Assembly (NCBI RefSeq): GCF_018424695.1
Contig: NZ_QTNQ01000002.1
Coordinates: 1-64,000, forward strand
Direction of reading: 5' to 3'
DNA: 64,000 bases
Source: Vannielia litorea
GTDB taxonomy: Bacteria > Pseudomonadota > Alphaproteobacteria > Rhodobacterales > Rhodobacteraceae
The notes under the pieces are model-generated. The model searched no databases. It saw nothing but the letters and a program-made list of their open reading frames with translations, and was not told the DNA's origin. The translations under genes were made by a program, and so were the position numbers. Positions within the stretch are counted from its first letter, which is position 1; every line of letters starts with the position of its first letter. Of the stretch, positions 36,623 through 46,378 are shown in pieces.

Positions 36623-37211
36623 CTTGCTTCTCCCTGACTTCGGCAACGATCGCCTTCACTTGGTCACGTGCGCCCTCAAGCGTGTCTGTCTCGATGACGC
36701 GATCCGCACGTGCACGTTTTTCCGCGTCTGGCATCTGTGACGCAAGGATACGTTCCAAGGCCTGCTCGTTCATCGTGCCCCGCTCCAGCACGCGGCGCTT
36801 CTGTTCTTCTGGCGGGCATGAAACCGTTACCACCATATCCATATCGGCGTCCGCTCCGGTTTCGAACAGCAGCGGAATGTCGAACAGGAGAATATCAGCC
36901 TCCGTCAGCGCGGAAAACTCTGCCCGATCGTTCTGAACGAGCGGATGCACAACTGCTTCGATCCGCTTCAGGGCGGCGGCATCTTCCGCAATCCAGGCGC
37001 GCAACGCCTCTCGCGATACGGCCCCTTCCACCACGGCATCCGGCCGAAGCGCTGCGATGACCTCAACCGCGGCGCCCTTTGGGCCATAAAGCCGGTGCAC
37101 CGCTGCGTCGGCATCCCAAACGGCAACACCTTCCTCCGCAAACATCCGGGCTGTTGTCGACTTTCCCATTCCGATCCCACCCGTGAGGCCTATCCGAAAG
37201 GGTCGGCTCAC
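36615..37211 (-). CDS. coaE: Dephospho-CoA kinase
   Basis: 198-residue kinase catalysing the last step of CoA synthesis, ATP-dependent 3'-phosphorylation of dephospho-CoA. P-loop GGIGMGKST at residues 11-19, WDADAAVHRLY as the substrate-binding motif, and LLFDIPLLFETGAD in the centre are characteristic. The start overlaps the aroE stop by 4 bases (ATGA). Confidence 0.95.
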   Translation of the reverse strand: MSRPFRIGLTGGIGMGKSTTARMFAEEGVAVWDADAAVHRLYGPKGAAVEVIAALRPDAVVEGAVSREALRAWIAEDAAALKRIEAVVHPLVQNDRAEFSALTEADILLFDIPLLFETGADADMDMVVTVSCPPEEQKRRVLERGTMNEQALERILASQMPDAEKRARADRVIETDTLEGARDQVKAIVAEVREKQDA

Positions 37212-38041
37212 CAGCCAAGCACCGCCGAGCGCGTCTGATCAGTGACAGGCGGACGCTCACCGAACCAGCGCTCGAAACCTGGCGCGCCCTGGTGGATCAG
37301 CATGCCGAGGCCATCAACCGTGGTGCAGCCCTTCGCGGCAGCCGTCTTCAAGAGCTCTGTCTCAAGCGGCGTGTAAACGATATCTGTCACGACCATGTCT
37401 GCTGTCAGCGCATCCAGCGGGACCTTGAACTCCGATTTACCGACCATGCCGAGGGACGTCGTGTTTACGATCAGGGCCGCGCCTTCAATCATCGAGCCCG
37501 CGAGCACCCAGTCATACACGGTGATCTTGGGGCCAAACTCGGTGCGCAGCGCTTCCGCCCGCGGGCGGGACCGGTTGGAGAGCCGAATATCCGTGCAGCC
37601 CGCTTCGATAAGCGAGGCAAGCACGGCACGACAGGCGCCGCCCGCCCCGAAAATCACGACGGGCCCGTCTTGCGCACTCCAGTCCGGCGCGCCTGCCCTG
37701 AGGTTGGCGATAAAGCCATATCCATCCGTGTTGTCGGCGTAGATCGTTCCGTCATCCCGGAAGATCAATGTATTGGCCGAACCGATCAGCGCAGCTCGGT
37801 CGCTGACCGCATCCGCGAGATTCAAGGCGGCCACCTTGTGCGGGATGGTGATGTTACAGCCCACGAATCCCATCTTCGGAAGAACCCGAAGCACCTCCTC
37901 GAGGTTTTCGTGGTTCACATCCATGGGGATGTAATGGCCCCGCAGCCCAAGGCTTTCGAGCCAGTGGCGATGCAAGGCGGGGGAACGAGAGTGAGCGATT
38001 GGCGAGCCGATCACTCCCGCCAGCGGTATCTTGTCCGTCAT
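37208..38041 (-). CDS. aroE: Shikimate dehydrogenase
   Basis: 277-residue NADP-dependent enzyme that reduces 3-dehydroshikimate to shikimate. [17 protein letters not shown] holds the shikimate-binding serines, [11 protein letters not shown] has the catalytic Lys, NTDGYGF the Asp, and [13 protein letters not shown] is the dinucleotide-binding loop. [13 protein letters not shown] and [18 protein letters not shown] complete the pattern. Overlaps maf upstream by 4 bases. Confidence 0.95.
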   Translation of the reverse strand: MTDKIPLAGVIGSPIAHSRSPALHRHWLESLGLRGHYIPMDVNHENLEEVLRVLPKMGFVGCNITIPHKVAALNLADAVSDRAALIGSANTLIFRDDGTIYADNTDGYGFIANLRAGAPDWSAQDGPVVIFGAGGACRAVLASLIEAGCTDIRLSNRSRPRAEALRTEFGPKITVYDWVLAGSMIEGAALIVNTTSLGMVGKSEFKVPLDALTADMVVTDIVYTPLETELLKTAAAKGCTTVDGLGMLIHQGAPGFERWFGERPPVTDQTRSAVLGW

Positions 38042-38637
38042 GTGGGGATCACACCTTTGATCGACAGGTAGTTCAATACCTCCAATAGCGGCAATCCGAG
38101 CACATTAAAATAGTCGCCCTCAATACGGGCAAAGAGCCGCGCACCTTCACCTTCCAGTTGATAGCCGCCCACGCACCAACGGATGGTCTCCCAGTTCCGC
38201 GCCACGTAGTCCCCAACGTAGGCCGGTGAGAGCTGGCGCATGTAGAGGCGCACCACACCAACGTGGCGCCACACCGGCTCCCCGTTTTCATAGATCACGG
38301 CGGCCGAGAGCAGGGTGTGCTTTTTCCCAGCCATCTCGATGATCTGGCCAACAGCATCGTCCGAGCTTTCGGGCTTCGCGAGCAACCGGCCCTCGAACTC
38401 CAGAACCTGGTCACAGCCAAGAACCATACGCTCAGGTCGCTTGCCGCCGACCTTTGCCGCCTTCATCTCTGCCAGTGCATCCGCCACATCGCGCGCTTTT
38501 GCCCCTTCGGCCTCAAGCGCCGCACGCAGGGCCGCTTCATCCACGCGCGCCACTTCCACGTCGAAAGGCACGTTCGCATTGCGCAACAGGGTGGCACGGA
38601 TCTCGGAACCGGAAGCCAGGATCAACGGCGGTGTCAT
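38038..38637 (-). CDS. maf: Maf-family nucleoside triphosphate pyrophosphatase
   Basis: 199-residue Maf/YhdE-type pyrophosphatase that hydrolyses dTTP/UTP or modified nucleotides. [21 protein letters not shown] is the N-terminal motif, [12 protein letters not shown] has the catalytic Asp, and SDYVARN-like [10 protein letters not shown] and [18 protein letters not shown] are C-terminal family blocks. The ATG at 38637 is chosen because it gives the family's N terminus; the open frame runs 135 bases further into the origin region. A perfect DnaA box overlaps the start codon. Confidence 0.93.
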   Translation of the reverse strand: MTPPLILASGSEIRATLLRNANVPFDVEVARVDEAALRAALEAEGAKARDVADALAEMKAAKVGGKRPERMVLGCDQVLEFEGRLLAKPESSDDAVGQIIEMAGKKHTLLSAAVIYENGEPVWRHVGVVRLYMRQLSPAYVGDYVARNWETIRWCVGGYQLEGEGARLFARIEGDYFNVLGLPLLEVLNYLSIKGVIPT

Positions 38638-38645
38638 GTGGATAA
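38637..38645 (-). promoter_or_regulatory. DnaA box, perfect consensus
   Basis: TGTGGATAA on the plus strand, the exact complement of TTATCCACA. It overlaps the first base of the maf start codon, so DnaA binding there could also affect maf transcription. Confidence 0.7.
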
Positions 38646-38759
38646 CCTCGTGGATGACTCTGGGTGTTGGCTGTGGGGCCGGTGTGACCTCATTCTGAGC
38701 GAGCTTCAAGCCGGGAGTAACTGGCCCGCTTCTCCCCCGACTGTCACATTTGCTCCCCA

Positions 38760-38768
38760 TGAGGATAA
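38760..38768 (-). promoter_or_regulatory. DnaA-like box, one mismatch
   Basis: TGAGGATAA, differing at one position from TGTGGATAA and sharing the extension GGATAACC with the perfect box, in the same orientation. Confidence 0.45.
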
Positions 38769-38925
38769 CCATTTCGGCCTGGCGTGGAGATTTGGTTTCT
38801 ACGCTGGCTATGCACCGGGTTACTCACAGACCCGGATACTCCTTTTTCACTTAAGCCTCTGACAAGTAACGATTTTATCAGAAGGCTGTGTAGATGGACG
38901 CAGGGCTGGTGACTGTTTGCAGATC

Positions 38926-38934
38926 TGTGGACAA
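38926..38934 (-). promoter_or_regulatory. DnaA-like box, one mismatch
   Basis: TGTGGACAA, one mismatch from the consensus and the closest of the three boxes to the AT-rich tract beside hemJ. Confidence 0.45.
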
Positions 38935-39024
38935 CCGAGTAATCCCCATATCCCCAGCCCCTACTACAAAAACAACCTTTCTTAAGAATCTATTTTATTA
39001 TTGAAGGGGGTCAGGAGGTGACCC

Positions 39025-39480
39025 GTGGTCTTCGATTTCCTGAGCTGGTTCTATCCGTGGACCAAGACGCTGCATATCCTGGCCGTCATCTCCTGGATGG
39101 CCGGTATCTTCTACTTGCCTCGCTTGTTCGTCCATCATGTTGAGAAAGGGATAGAGAACCCGCACTCCGATGCGATGCTCCAGATGATGGAGTTGAAGCT
39201 TTTGCGGGTCATCATGAATCCGGCGATGATCGCCACATGGGTCTTCGGGATCATGCTGGCTCTCACACCGGGCATTATCGATTGGTTCGCTGTCTGGCCC
39301 TATGCCAAGTTCGCCTCGGTCGGAGCGCTGACCTGGTTTCATCACTGGTTGGGACAGCGACGCAAGGATTTCGCCGCCGGAACCAACACCGTCCCGGGTC
39401 GCACCTATCGGATGATGAACGAGGTGCCGACTGTGCTTTTGGTCATCATCGTCATTGCAATCGTGGTCCGCCCGTTCTGA
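39025..39480 (+). CDS. hemJ: HemJ, protoporphyrinogen IX oxidase
   Basis: 151-residue four-helix membrane protein of the HemJ/UPF0093 family that oxidises protoporphyrinogen IX to protoporphyrin IX in most alphaproteobacteria, which lack HemG and HemY. H17 in TLHILAVISWMAGIFYLPRLFV is the conserved heme-ligand histidine, followed by WPYAKFASVGALTWFHHWLG and NEVPTVLLVIIVIAIV. The start is GTG at 39025, supported by a perfect AGGAGGTGA nine bases before. It is the first gene rightward of the proposed origin. Confidence 0.9.
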   Translation: MVFDFLSWFYPWTKTLHILAVISWMAGIFYLPRLFVHHVEKGIENPHSDAMLQMMELKLLRVIMNPAMIATWVFGIMLALTPGIIDWFAVWPYAKFASVGALTWFHHWLGQRRKDFAAGTNTVPGRTYRMMNEVPTVLLVIIVIAIVVRPF

Positions 39481-39487
39481 GCTGCGC

Positions 39488-39516
39488 TTGACTCAAGCCG
39501 CCTCGGCGCTTATCTG
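39488..39516 (+). promoter_or_regulatory. Possible promoter in the rho leader
   Basis: TTGACT, a 17-base spacer, and TATCTG, about 95 bases before the rho start. The -35 is good and the -10 is weak. rho genes are often autoregulated by attenuation in a long leader, and this 130-bp gap between hemJ and rho would allow one. Confidence 0.3.
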
Positions 39517-39610
39517 ACGTGCCCAAGCGGCCGTTCTGGTCGTGGATCTTCCCGTTATTCCAATTCGCGCCCCGCAGCACCCCTGCGATCTGCGCAGCGA
39601 AGGCCTGTTT

Positions 39611-40882
39611 ATGACCCAGCCGCAACTTTCCCTGTACGATCTCAAGTCCAAGACGCCCGCCGACCTTCTGTCGATGGCCGAGGAGCTCGAGATCGACAAC
39701 GCCTCCACCATGCGTAAGGGCGACATGATGTTCGCCATCCTCAAGGAGCGCGCGGAGGAAGGCTGGGACATTTCCGGTGATGGCGTGCTTGATGTACTGC
39801 AGGACGGCTTCGGCTTCCTGCGCTCGCCCGAGGCCAACTACCTGCCCGGCCCCGATGACATCTACGTTTCGCCCGAGATGATCCGCCAGCACGGGTTGCG
39901 CACCGGCGACACCGTGGAAGGATTCATCAAGGCGCCCGGCGACAACGAGAACTATTTCTGCATGACGAAGGTTACGCAGATCAATTTCGAAGAGCCGGAG
40001 AAGGCCCGCCACAAGATCAACTTCGACAACCTGACACCGCTTTACCCGGACGAGCGGATGACCATGGAAATCGACGATCCGACCATCAAGGATCGCTCCG
40101 CCCGCATCATCGACCTGGTGTCGCCCATCGGCAAGGGCCAGCGCTCGCTCATCGTCGCGCCGCCGCGGACGGGTAAAACCGTTCTGCTGCAAAACATCGC
40201 CCACTCGATCGAAACCAATCACCCCGAGTGCTACCTGATCGTCCTGCTGATCGACGAGCGCCCCGAAGAGGTGACCGACATGCAGCGCTCGGTGAAGGGC
40301 GAGGTTATCTCCTCCACCTTCGACGAGCCCGCCACACGCCACGTTGCCGTATCCGAGATGGTCATCGAGAAAGCCAAACGCCTGGTTGAGCACAAGCGCG
40401 ACGTCGTTATCCTGCTCGATTCCATCACCCGCCTTGGCCGCGCCTTCAACACCGTGGTGCCGTCCTCCGGCAAGGTGCTGACCGGCGGTGTGGATGCAAA
40501 CGCGCTCCAGCGCCCCAAGCGTTTCTTCGGCGCTGCCCGGAACATCGAGGAAGGTGGCTCGCTCACCATCATCGCCACCGCTCTGATCGACACTGGCTCC
40601 CGGATGGACGAGGTGATCTTCGAAGAGTTCAAGGGCACGGGTAACAGCGAGATCGTGCTCGACCGCAAAGTTGCCGACAAGCGCGTGTTCCCGGCGATGG
40701 ACATTCTCAAGTCCGGCACCCGGAAAGAGGATCTGCTGGTCGACTCCAAGGATTTGCAGAAGACTTTCGTGCTCCGCCGCATCCTCAATCCGATGGGCAC
40801 AACCGATGCCATCGAGTTCCTGATCGGCAAGCTGAAGCAGACCAAGAGCAACGCCGAGTTCTTCGACTCCATGAACACCTGA
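39611..40882 (+). CDS. rho: Transcription termination factor Rho
   Basis: 423-residue hexameric RNA helicase. The N-terminal RNA-binding cold-shock-like domain has [31 protein letters not shown]. The P-loop APPRTGKT is near residues 183-190, [12 protein letters not shown] is Walker-B-proximal, and the Q- and R-loops lie around [30 protein letters not shown] 39611 gives the typical start [19 protein letters not shown]. An upstream in-frame ATG at 39542 adds 23 unconserved residues. Confidence 0.97.
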   Translation: MTQPQLSLYDLKSKTPADLLSMAEELEIDNASTMRKGDMMFAILKERAEEGWDISGDGVLDVLQDGFGFLRSPEANYLPGPDDIYVSPEMIRQHGLRTGDTVEGFIKAPGDNENYFCMTKVTQINFEEPEKARHKINFDNLTPLYPDERMTMEIDDPTIKDRSARIIDLVSPIGKGQRSLIVAPPRTGKTVLLQNIAHSIETNHPECYLIVLLIDERPEEVTDMQRSVKGEVISSTFDEPATRHVAVSEMVIEKAKRLVEHKRDVVILLDSITRLGRAFNTVVPSSGKVLTGGVDANALQRPKRFFGAARNIEEGGSLTIIATALIDTGSRMDEVIFEEFKGTGNSEIVLDRKVADKRVFPAMDILKSGTRKEDLLVDSKDLQKTFVLRRILNPMGTTDAIEFLIGKLKQTKSNAEFFDSMNT

Positions 40883-40909
40883 TAAATCAGGAATATCAAG
40901 GAGTTACCA

Positions 40910-42190
40910 ATGGATACCATCGTCGCCCAAGCCACCGCGCCTGGCCGCGCGGGGGTTTCGGTGATCCGGATTTCCGGCCCCGGGGCAAAGCCTGCGCTGG
41001 TGCGTCTGGCGGGCCGTGTTCCGGAGGCGCGGCGGGCAACGCTGATGCCCCTGCACGGAGACTCCGGCCTGCTGGATACCGCTCTGGTTCTGGTTTTTGA
41101 TAAGGATGCCAGCTTCACAGGTGAAGACGTGGTGGAGCTTCAAACCCATGGATCCATCGCCGTAACGCGCGCTCTGCTCACTGCCTTGACCGCCTTCGAT
41201 GGGCTGCGTCTTGCGGAGCCCGGTGAGTTTACTCGCCGTGCGCTTGAGAACGACAGGCTGGACCTCTCCCAGGTCGAAGGCCTCGCAGACCTCATCGAAG
41301 CCGAGACGGAAGCGCAGCGTCGTCTGGCCCAAGCCACCTTCTCAGGGGCCCTTGCCAAGAAGGTTGAAGCTTGGCGCGCGCAACTCATCCGTGCCGCCGC
41401 GCTTCTTGAGGCGATGATCGACTTTGCCGATGAGGAGGTGCCGGAAGATACGACGTTTGAAGTCCTATCTCTTGTTGATGACCTCACTACCGCATTTGAA
41501 AGCGAGGCCGGTGGCGTTGCTGCCGCGGAGCGGATCCGCGAAGGGTTCGAGGTGGCCATCATCGGGGCGCCGAACGCAGGAAAGTCCACGCTCCTGAACC
41601 GCCTCGCGGGTCGGGACGCGGCGATCACCTCCGAAGTGGCCGGCACAACGCGGGACGTCATCGAAGTACGGATGGATATCGTCGGCCTCCCGGTCACATT
41701 GCTCGATACGGCAGGCCTCCGTGACACGGAGGATTCGGTTGAAGCTATCGGTGTGGAGCGCGCGAAAGCCCGGGCCGCTGCTGCAGATCTCCGCATCTTC
41801 CTCGGCGCGCCTATCGGTATTGCGCCGCAGCCCGGCGACATCCTCGCACATCCAAAGGCAGATCAGTCCGGCGCACCCGAAGGGCTGCTCGGGGTATCCG
41901 GCCTCACTGGCACCGGCGTCGATAGCTTGCTGGCTAGAATTTCCGCTGAACTGTCAGGTCGGCTGCCCGCCCAAACCACCGCCACCCACGCTCGCCATCG
42001 CGCGGCTCTGGAGGCGGCGAGCGATGCTTTGCGGGCCGCTCGAATCGAGGTAGAAGCGGGGCCGGAGCGCGCTGAGTTCGCGGCCGAAGAACTGCGAACC
42101 GCGCTGCGACGGGTCGAAGGGCTGACCGGCCGGATCGGCGTAGAGGACCTGCTGGGAGAAATCTTCTCCAGCTTTTGCATCGGGAAGTAG
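40910..42190 (+). CDS. mnmE: MnmE (TrmE), tRNA U34-modifying GTPase
   Basis: 426-residue GTPase that with MnmG installs carboxymethylaminomethyl groups at U34 of certain tRNAs. The N-terminal tetrahydrofolate-binding domain starts [22 protein letters not shown]. The G1 motif GAPNAGKST is near residue 219, [10 protein letters not shown] is G2, and [13 protein letters not shown] is G3. The C-terminal FCIGK carries the essential Cys of the CxGK motif. Only two bases separate it from the mnmG GTG. Confidence 0.96.
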   Translation: MDTIVAQATAPGRAGVSVIRISGPGAKPALVRLAGRVPEARRATLMPLHGDSGLLDTALVLVFDKDASFTGEDVVELQTHGSIAVTRALLTALTAFDGLRLAEPGEFTRRALENDRLDLSQVEGLADLIEAETEAQRRLAQATFSGALAKKVEAWRAQLIRAAALLEAMIDFADEEVPEDTTFEVLSLVDDLTTAFESEAGGVAAAERIREGFEVAIIGAPNAGKSTLLNRLAGRDAAITSEVAGTTRDVIEVRMDIVGLPVTLLDTAGLRDTEDSVEAIGVERAKARAAAADLRIFLGAPIGIAPQPGDILAHPKADQSGAPEGLLGVSGLTGTGVDSLLARISAELSGRLPAQTTATHARHRAALEAASDALRAARIEVEAGPERAEFAAEELRTALRRVEGLTGRIGVEDLLGEIFSSFCIGK

Positions 42191-42192
42191 GG

Positions 42193-44067
42193 GTGTTTCA
42201 CGTGAAACATGACTTCGACGTCATCGTTGTTGGCGGCGGCCATGCTGGCGCCGATGCAGCACACGCAGCGGCACGCATGGGCGCACGCACGGCCCTTGTG
42301 ACGTTGAAGGCCAGTGATCTGGGTGTAATGTCGTGCAATCCCGCCATAGGCGGTCTCGGCAAGGGCCACCTGGTGCGCGAGATCGATGCGCTGGATGGGC
42401 TGATGGGCCGTGTGGCGGATGCAGCTGGCATCCAGTATCGGCTCCTCAACCGCAAGAAGGGCCCCGCGGTTCAAGGCCCCCGGGCGCAGGCGGATCGCAA
42501 GCTTTATCGTGCTGCCATGGGCGCCGCAATTTCAGTGACGCCAGGTTTGGCGCTACTGGAAGCGGAGGTGGCGGGCCTTCTTATCACCGATGACGCTGTC
42601 TCCGGTGTAATCCTCGGGGATGGATCGGAAGTTCGAGCTTCTGCGGTTGTCCTGACCACCGGGACATTCCTGCGCGGAACCATTCACATCGGGGACAGGT
42701 CGTTTCCCGGCGGGCGGATCGGTGCCGAGCGGTCCCAACTGCTGGCCGATCAGTTGGCGGAGCTGAACTTGCCACTTGGTCGCCTCAAAACCGGTACGCC
42801 GCCAAGGCTTGATGGGCGGACGATTAATTGGGAAGGCTTGGAGGAGCAGCCGGGCGACGAGAGCCCTACTCTCTTCTCATTCTTGTCCAAGGCACCTGCG
42901 ACCCGCCAAATCTCATGTGGGATCACCTACACGAATGCCCGGACTCATGAGATCATCCATGAAAACCTCCACAGAAGCGCCATGTATGGCGGCCATATCG
43001 AGGGGGTCGGCCCACGGTACTGTCCGTCGATCGAGGATAAGGTGGTCCGCTTTGCCAGTAAGGACTCCCATCAGATCTTCCTCGAGCCTGAAGGGCTGGA
43101 TGACCCAACGATCTATCCAAACGGCATCTCAACGTCCTTGCCGGAGGACGTTCAGGCGGCCTACGTCCGCTCGATTGCCGGGCTTGAAGCAGTTGAAATT
43201 CTGCAACCAGGCTACGCGATCGAGTATGATTACATCGATCCACGCGCGCTTTCGGCGTCGCTGGAGCTTCGTGCGCTGAAAAATCTGTATCTGGCCGGCC
43301 AGATCAACGGAACGACGGGGTATGAGGAGGCCGCAGCACAAGGTTTGGTGGCTGGACTGAATGCTGCATGCAGAGCCAAACAGCTGGAGCCAACGGTTTT
43401 CAGCCGCTCCAACTCCTACATCGGCGTCATGATCGACGATCTGACGACGCAGGGTGTTGCCGAGCCTTACCGCATGTTTACCTCGCGTGCCGAGTTCCGC
43501 TTGTCCCTTCGCGCCGACAACGCCGATCAGCGTTTGACGCCCCTTGGGCTCGAGCTGGGATGTGTTGGCGACACTCGAAAGAAGGCGTTCGACCAGAAGA
43601 TGGAGGGATTGGAAAGTGCCCGCGCCCGGCTAAACTCGCTTTCCTATACATCGAGAGAGCTCAGTGAGGCAGGCTTCCGCGTCAACGCGGACGGACCGAG
43701 GCGCAACGGGTTGGAGGCGCTTGGCCTTCCGGAAGCGAATATCGACAAGCTTTGTGTTGTGTCGCCGCAGCTGTCGGAAATCGCACCAGACATCGCGACG
43801 CAGGTAGAGCGTGACGCGCTGTATCAAAACTACATTCACCGTCAGGAACAGGATGTAGCGGCGCTTGCGCGCGACGAGAACCGCCGAATTCCTGAAGACT
43901 TCAGTTATGATGAACTCAATGGGTTGTCGAACGAGCTAAAGACAAAGCTGAAGGCCGCGCGTCCCGAATCTCTCGGCCAGGCCGCGCGCATCGGGGGCAT
44001 GACGCCGGCTGCGCTGGGCTTGATCCTCGCGCGGCTTCGCCGAGATGACCGAAAGAAGGCATCGTGA
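42193..44067 (+). CDS. mnmG: MnmG (GidA), tRNA U34-modifying FAD enzyme
   Basis: 624-residue FAD protein. [22 protein letters not shown] is the FAD-binding motif. [25 protein letters not shown] and [12 protein letters not shown] follow, then [14 protein letters not shown] and [17 protein letters not shown]. The GTG at 42193, or alternatively at 42202, is preferred over the ATG at 42175, because the gene would otherwise overlap mnmE by 16 bases and the N-terminal VFHVKH is common in relatives. That N terminus is encoded by the parS palindrome at 42194-42209. It overlaps rsmG by 4 bases. Confidence 0.95.
   Translation: MFHVKHDFDVIVVGGGHAGADAAHAAARMGARTALVTLKASDLGVMSCNPAIGGLGKGHLVREIDALDGLMGRVADAAGIQYRLLNRKKGPAVQGPRAQADRKLYRAAMGAAISVTPGLALLEAEVAGLLITDDAVSGVILGDGSEVRASAVVLTTGTFLRGTIHIGDRSFPGGRIGAERSQLLADQLAELNLPLGRLKTGTPPRLDGRTINWEGLEEQPGDESPTLFSFLSKAPATRQISCGITYTNARTHEIIHENLHRSAMYGGHIEGVGPRYCPSIEDKVVRFASKDSHQIFLEPEGLDDPTIYPNGISTSLPEDVQAAYVRSIAGLEAVEILQPGYAIEYDYIDPRALSASLELRALKNLYLAGQINGTTGYEEAAAQGLVAGLNAACRAKQLEPTVFSRSNSYIGVMIDDLTTQGVAEPYRMFTSRAEFRLSLRADNADQRLTPLGLELGCVGDTRKKAFDQKMEGLESARARLNSLSYTSRELSEAGFRVNADGPRRNGLEALGLPEANIDKLCVVSPQLSEIAPDIATQVERDALYQNYIHRQEQDVAALARDENRRIPEDFSYDELNGLSNELKTKLKAARPESLGQAARIGGMTPAALGLILARLRRDDRKKAS
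42194..42209. promoter_or_regulatory. parS centromere-like site, perfect palindrome
   Basis: TGTTTCACGTGAAACA, a perfect 16-base palindrome and the canonical ParB-binding sequence of bacterial chromosomes. It spans the mnmG start codon region and encodes FHVKH in that frame. Confidence 0.95.
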
Positions 44068-44684
44068 GCGACAAATCCGAGGTTCTGGCGCGGCTCGGTG
44101 TTTCACGTGAAACATCTGAACGCCTCGAAACTTACGCGCAGCTTCTGGAGAAATGGAACAAGGCGATAAACCTCGTCGCTCCGGCGACGATCCCCAACCT
44201 TTGGAGCCGACACATTTTGGATTCGGCCCAGGTCTTCCAGCATGCACCACGAGGTGGGACCTGGGTAGATATCGGCACCGGCGGAGGCTTCCCCGGGCTC
44301 GTTTGCGGGATTCTAGCCGCCGAGCAGGCGCCCGATGTCTCATTTCACCTCATAGAATCCGACCAACGGAAGTGTACGTTCCTCACCACGGTTCTGAGAG
44401 AGGTTGGCCTTACAGCAAAGGTTCACGCCCACCGGGTGGAGGCCGTACCGCCACTTGGTGCACGGGTTCTCTCGGCCCGGGCGCTCGCCCCCCTTGCGGC
44501 TCTGCTGGAGTATGCGCACCGCCACCTTGAACGGCACGGAAAGGCTTTGTTCCTGAAAGGGGCGCAACATAATGACGAGATAGCGAAGGCGCTTGAAAGT
44601 TGGGCCTTTGATGTTCAGAAACACCCCAGCGAAACCGATCCCGCCGGGGCCGTTCTCACAATAGGAAACATCACCCGTGTCTGA
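44064..44684 (+). CDS. rsmG: RsmG (GidB), 16S rRNA G527 methyltransferase
   Basis: 206-residue SAM-dependent methyltransferase that makes m7G527 in 16S rRNA; its loss gives low-level streptomycin resistance. [11 protein letters not shown], the SAM motif [12 protein letters not shown], and [20 protein letters not shown] are diagnostic. The start is GTG at 44064, overlapping the mnmG stop (GTGA). Residues [13 protein letters not shown] near the N terminus are partly encoded by the second parS palindrome. It overlaps parA by 8 bases. Confidence 0.95.
   Translation: MSDKSEVLARLGVSRETSERLETYAQLLEKWNKAINLVAPATIPNLWSRHILDSAQVFQHAPRGGTWVDIGTGGGFPGLVCGILAAEQAPDVSFHLIESDQRKCTFLTTVLREVGLTAKVHAHRVEAVPPLGARVLSARALAPLAALLEYAHRHLERHGKALFLKGAQHNDEIAKALESWAFDVQKHPSETDPAGAVLTIGNITRV
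44099..44114. promoter_or_regulatory. parS centromere-like site inside rsmG
   Basis: A second perfect TGTTTCACGTGAAACA, 1,905 bases from the first. It lies within the coding sequence of rsmG, where it encodes VSRET. Both copies sit directly upstream of parAB, as ParB nucleation sites do. Confidence 0.95.
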
Positions 44685-45477
44685 CCTGAGCCGCCCCAAG
44701 GCGCCAAAGATCATCGCCGTTGCCAACCAGAAGGGCGGTGTCGGCAAGACGACAACGGCCATCAACCTCGGCGCCGCCCTCGCCGCGGAGGGAAAGGCCG
44801 TATTGATCGTGGATCTGGATCCGCAGGGAAACGCGTCCACTGGCCTCGGCGTCGAGCCCGCGGATCGAAAGAAAACAACATACGATCTCCTGCTCGACGA
44901 TGCCCCGCTGCGTGAAGTCGTCTTGGCAACCGATGTTGACAATCTCCTGCTCGCGCCCTCAACCACCGATCTAAGCTCCGCCGACATCGAGCTGGTCGCT
45001 AACGAACGGCGCAGCCACCTCCTGCATGATGCGTTGCGCCAGCCCGAGATCGATCGTTACTCCCTGGACTACGTCCTGATTGATTGCCCCCCCTCGCTGA
45101 ACCTCCTGACGGTCAACGCGATGATTGCCTCCGACTCCGTGCTTGTGCCGCTCCAATCGGAGTTTTACGCGCTCGAGGGCCTGTCACAACTGATGCTAAC
45201 TCTCCGTGAGGTGCGCGAAACGGCAAACCCCAACCTTCGGATTGAGGGTGTTGTGTTGACTATGTTCGACAGCCGAAACAACCTTTCGCAGCAGGTGGAT
45301 GATGACGCCCGCGAAGCGCTTGGAGATCTCGTGTTCCAAACGCGAATTCCTCGAAATGTGCGGGTCAGCGAAGCACCGAGTTTTGCCATGCCGGTGTTGG
45401 ACTATGATCCAACATCAAAGGGCAGCATCGCCTACCGCGACCTCGCGAAAGAATTGCTCGGGCGACCGGCACACTAA
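44677..45477 (+). CDS. parA: ParA, chromosome-partitioning ATPase
   Basis: 266-residue deviant Walker ATPase that forms the gradient moving ParB-parS complexes. KIIAVANQKGGVGKTTTAINLGAAL has the signature lysine K19 and P-loop lysine. IVDLDPQGNASTGLG and DYVLIDCPPSLNLLTVNAM complete the fold, and VPLQSEFYALEGLSQL is typical of chromosomal ParA. Start is GTG 44677, overlapping rsmG by 8 bases. parB follows after 13 bases. Confidence 0.97.
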   Translation: MSDLSRPKAPKIIAVANQKGGVGKTTTAINLGAALAAEGKAVLIVDLDPQGNASTGLGVEPADRKKTTYDLLLDDAPLREVVLATDVDNLLLAPSTTDLSSADIELVANERRSHLLHDALRQPEIDRYSLDYVLIDCPPSLNLLTVNAMIASDSVLVPLQSEFYALEGLSQLMLTLREVRETANPNLRIEGVVLTMFDSRNNLSQQVDDDAREALGDLVFQTRIPRNVRVSEAPSFAMPVLDYDPTSKGSIAYRDLAKELLGRPAH

Positions 45478-45490
45478 AAGGGATTGAGCA

Positions 45491-46378
45491 ATGGCTGAGA
45501 AGAAAAGAGGCCTGGGTCGCGGATTGTCGGCGCTCATGGCCGATGTCGCGCCGAAGGAAGAGCAAGCACCGGCATCTCCCGGCACCGAGCGGCGTCTTCC
45601 GATCGAGCAGATCGAGCCCAACCCCGAGCAGCCGCGCCGGGATTTCGAGATGGAGCCGCTGCAGGAGCTGGCCGATTCCATCCAGGAGCGTGGTATCATC
45701 CAGCCACTCATTGTTAGAAAAGACCCAACTAAATCAAATATTTACCAGATTGTCGCGGGTGAAAGGCGTTGGCGCGCCGCGCAAATGGCACAGCTTCACG
45801 AAGTGCCCGTCATCGTGCGGGACTTCTCCGATGAAGAGGTGCTCGAAGTCGCCATCATCGAGAACGTCCAACGCGAAGATCTGAACCCGATCGACGAGGC
45901 CCACGGGTATCGGCAACTCATCGACCGCTTCGGCCACACGCAGGAGCACATTGCCAAAGCGTTGGGGAAGAGCCGCAGCCACCTCGCCAACCTCATGCGT
46001 TTGCTGCAACTGCCCGAAGATGTTCAGCGTCTTCTCCGCGACGGTCGCCTGTCTGCCGGCCATGCCCGCGCGCTGATCACCGCGGAGAACCCGTCAGACC
46101 TCGCCAAGCAGGTCATTCAAAAAGGGCTTTCAGTCCGGCAAGTTGAGAAGCTGGTGAAAGGAGGGGGCGCTTCCAAACCACCAAAGCAGAAAACGGCCAC
46201 GAAAGATGCCGATACGCGGGCCCTCGAGGCCGATCTTGCCGCCAACCTCGGCCTGAAGGTTGCTATCGAGCATGATTCCTCGGGCGCCGGACGCCTCGCC
46301 ATCTCCTATCGGGACCTGGATGATCTCGACGCGCTTTGCCGCGTCCTGACGGCTACGCCTCTGGACGTGTCCAGATGA
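45491..46378 (+). CDS. parB: ParB, chromosome-partitioning CTPase
   Basis: 295-residue ParB. The N terminus KKRGLGRGLSALMADV contains the ParA-stimulating arginine region. IEPNPEQPRRDF and PLIVR lead to the CTP-binding GERRWRAAQMA. VPVIVRDFSDEEVLEVAIIENVQREDLNPIDEAHGYRQLI and LGKSRSHLANLMRLLQLP form the helix-turn-helix that recognises parS, and GHARAL is conserved. The C-terminal dimerisation domain ends LAISYRDLDDLDALCRVL. The end overlaps the convergent DUF454 gene by 26 bases. Confidence 0.97.
   Translation: MAEKKRGLGRGLSALMADVAPKEEQAPASPGTERRLPIEQIEPNPEQPRRDFEMEPLQELADSIQERGIIQPLIVRKDPTKSNIYQIVAGERRWRAAQMAQLHEVPVIVRDFSDEEVLEVAIIENVQREDLNPIDEAHGYRQLIDRFGHTQEHIAKALGKSRSHLANLMRLLQLPEDVQRLLRDGRLSAGHARALITAENPSDLAKQVIQKGLSVRQVEKLVKGGGASKPPKQKTATKDADTRALEADLAANLGLKVAIEHDSSGAGRLAISYRDLDDLDALCRVLTATPLDVSR

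Larger units (their letters stand above)
38638..39024. other. Probable chromosome origin region (oriC)
   Basis: 387-bp gap without a convincing gene between divergent maf and hemJ. It has TGTGGATAA (38637-38645), TGAGGATAA (38760-38768) and TGTGGACAA (38926-38934), all in the same orientation, plus an AT-rich tract at about 38961-39005. The flanking order secB-dnaQ-coaE-aroE-maf on one side and rho-mnmE-mnmG-rsmG-parAB on the other matches origin neighbourhoods known in alphaproteobacteria such as Caulobacter. hemE and the DUF299 gene often found there are missing. Confidence 0.7.

Noticed and set aside
38850..38995. CtrA boxes in the origin region
   Set aside because: TTAA motifs occur at about 38850 and 38982 but the second half-site is not TTAA at the required 7-base spacing.
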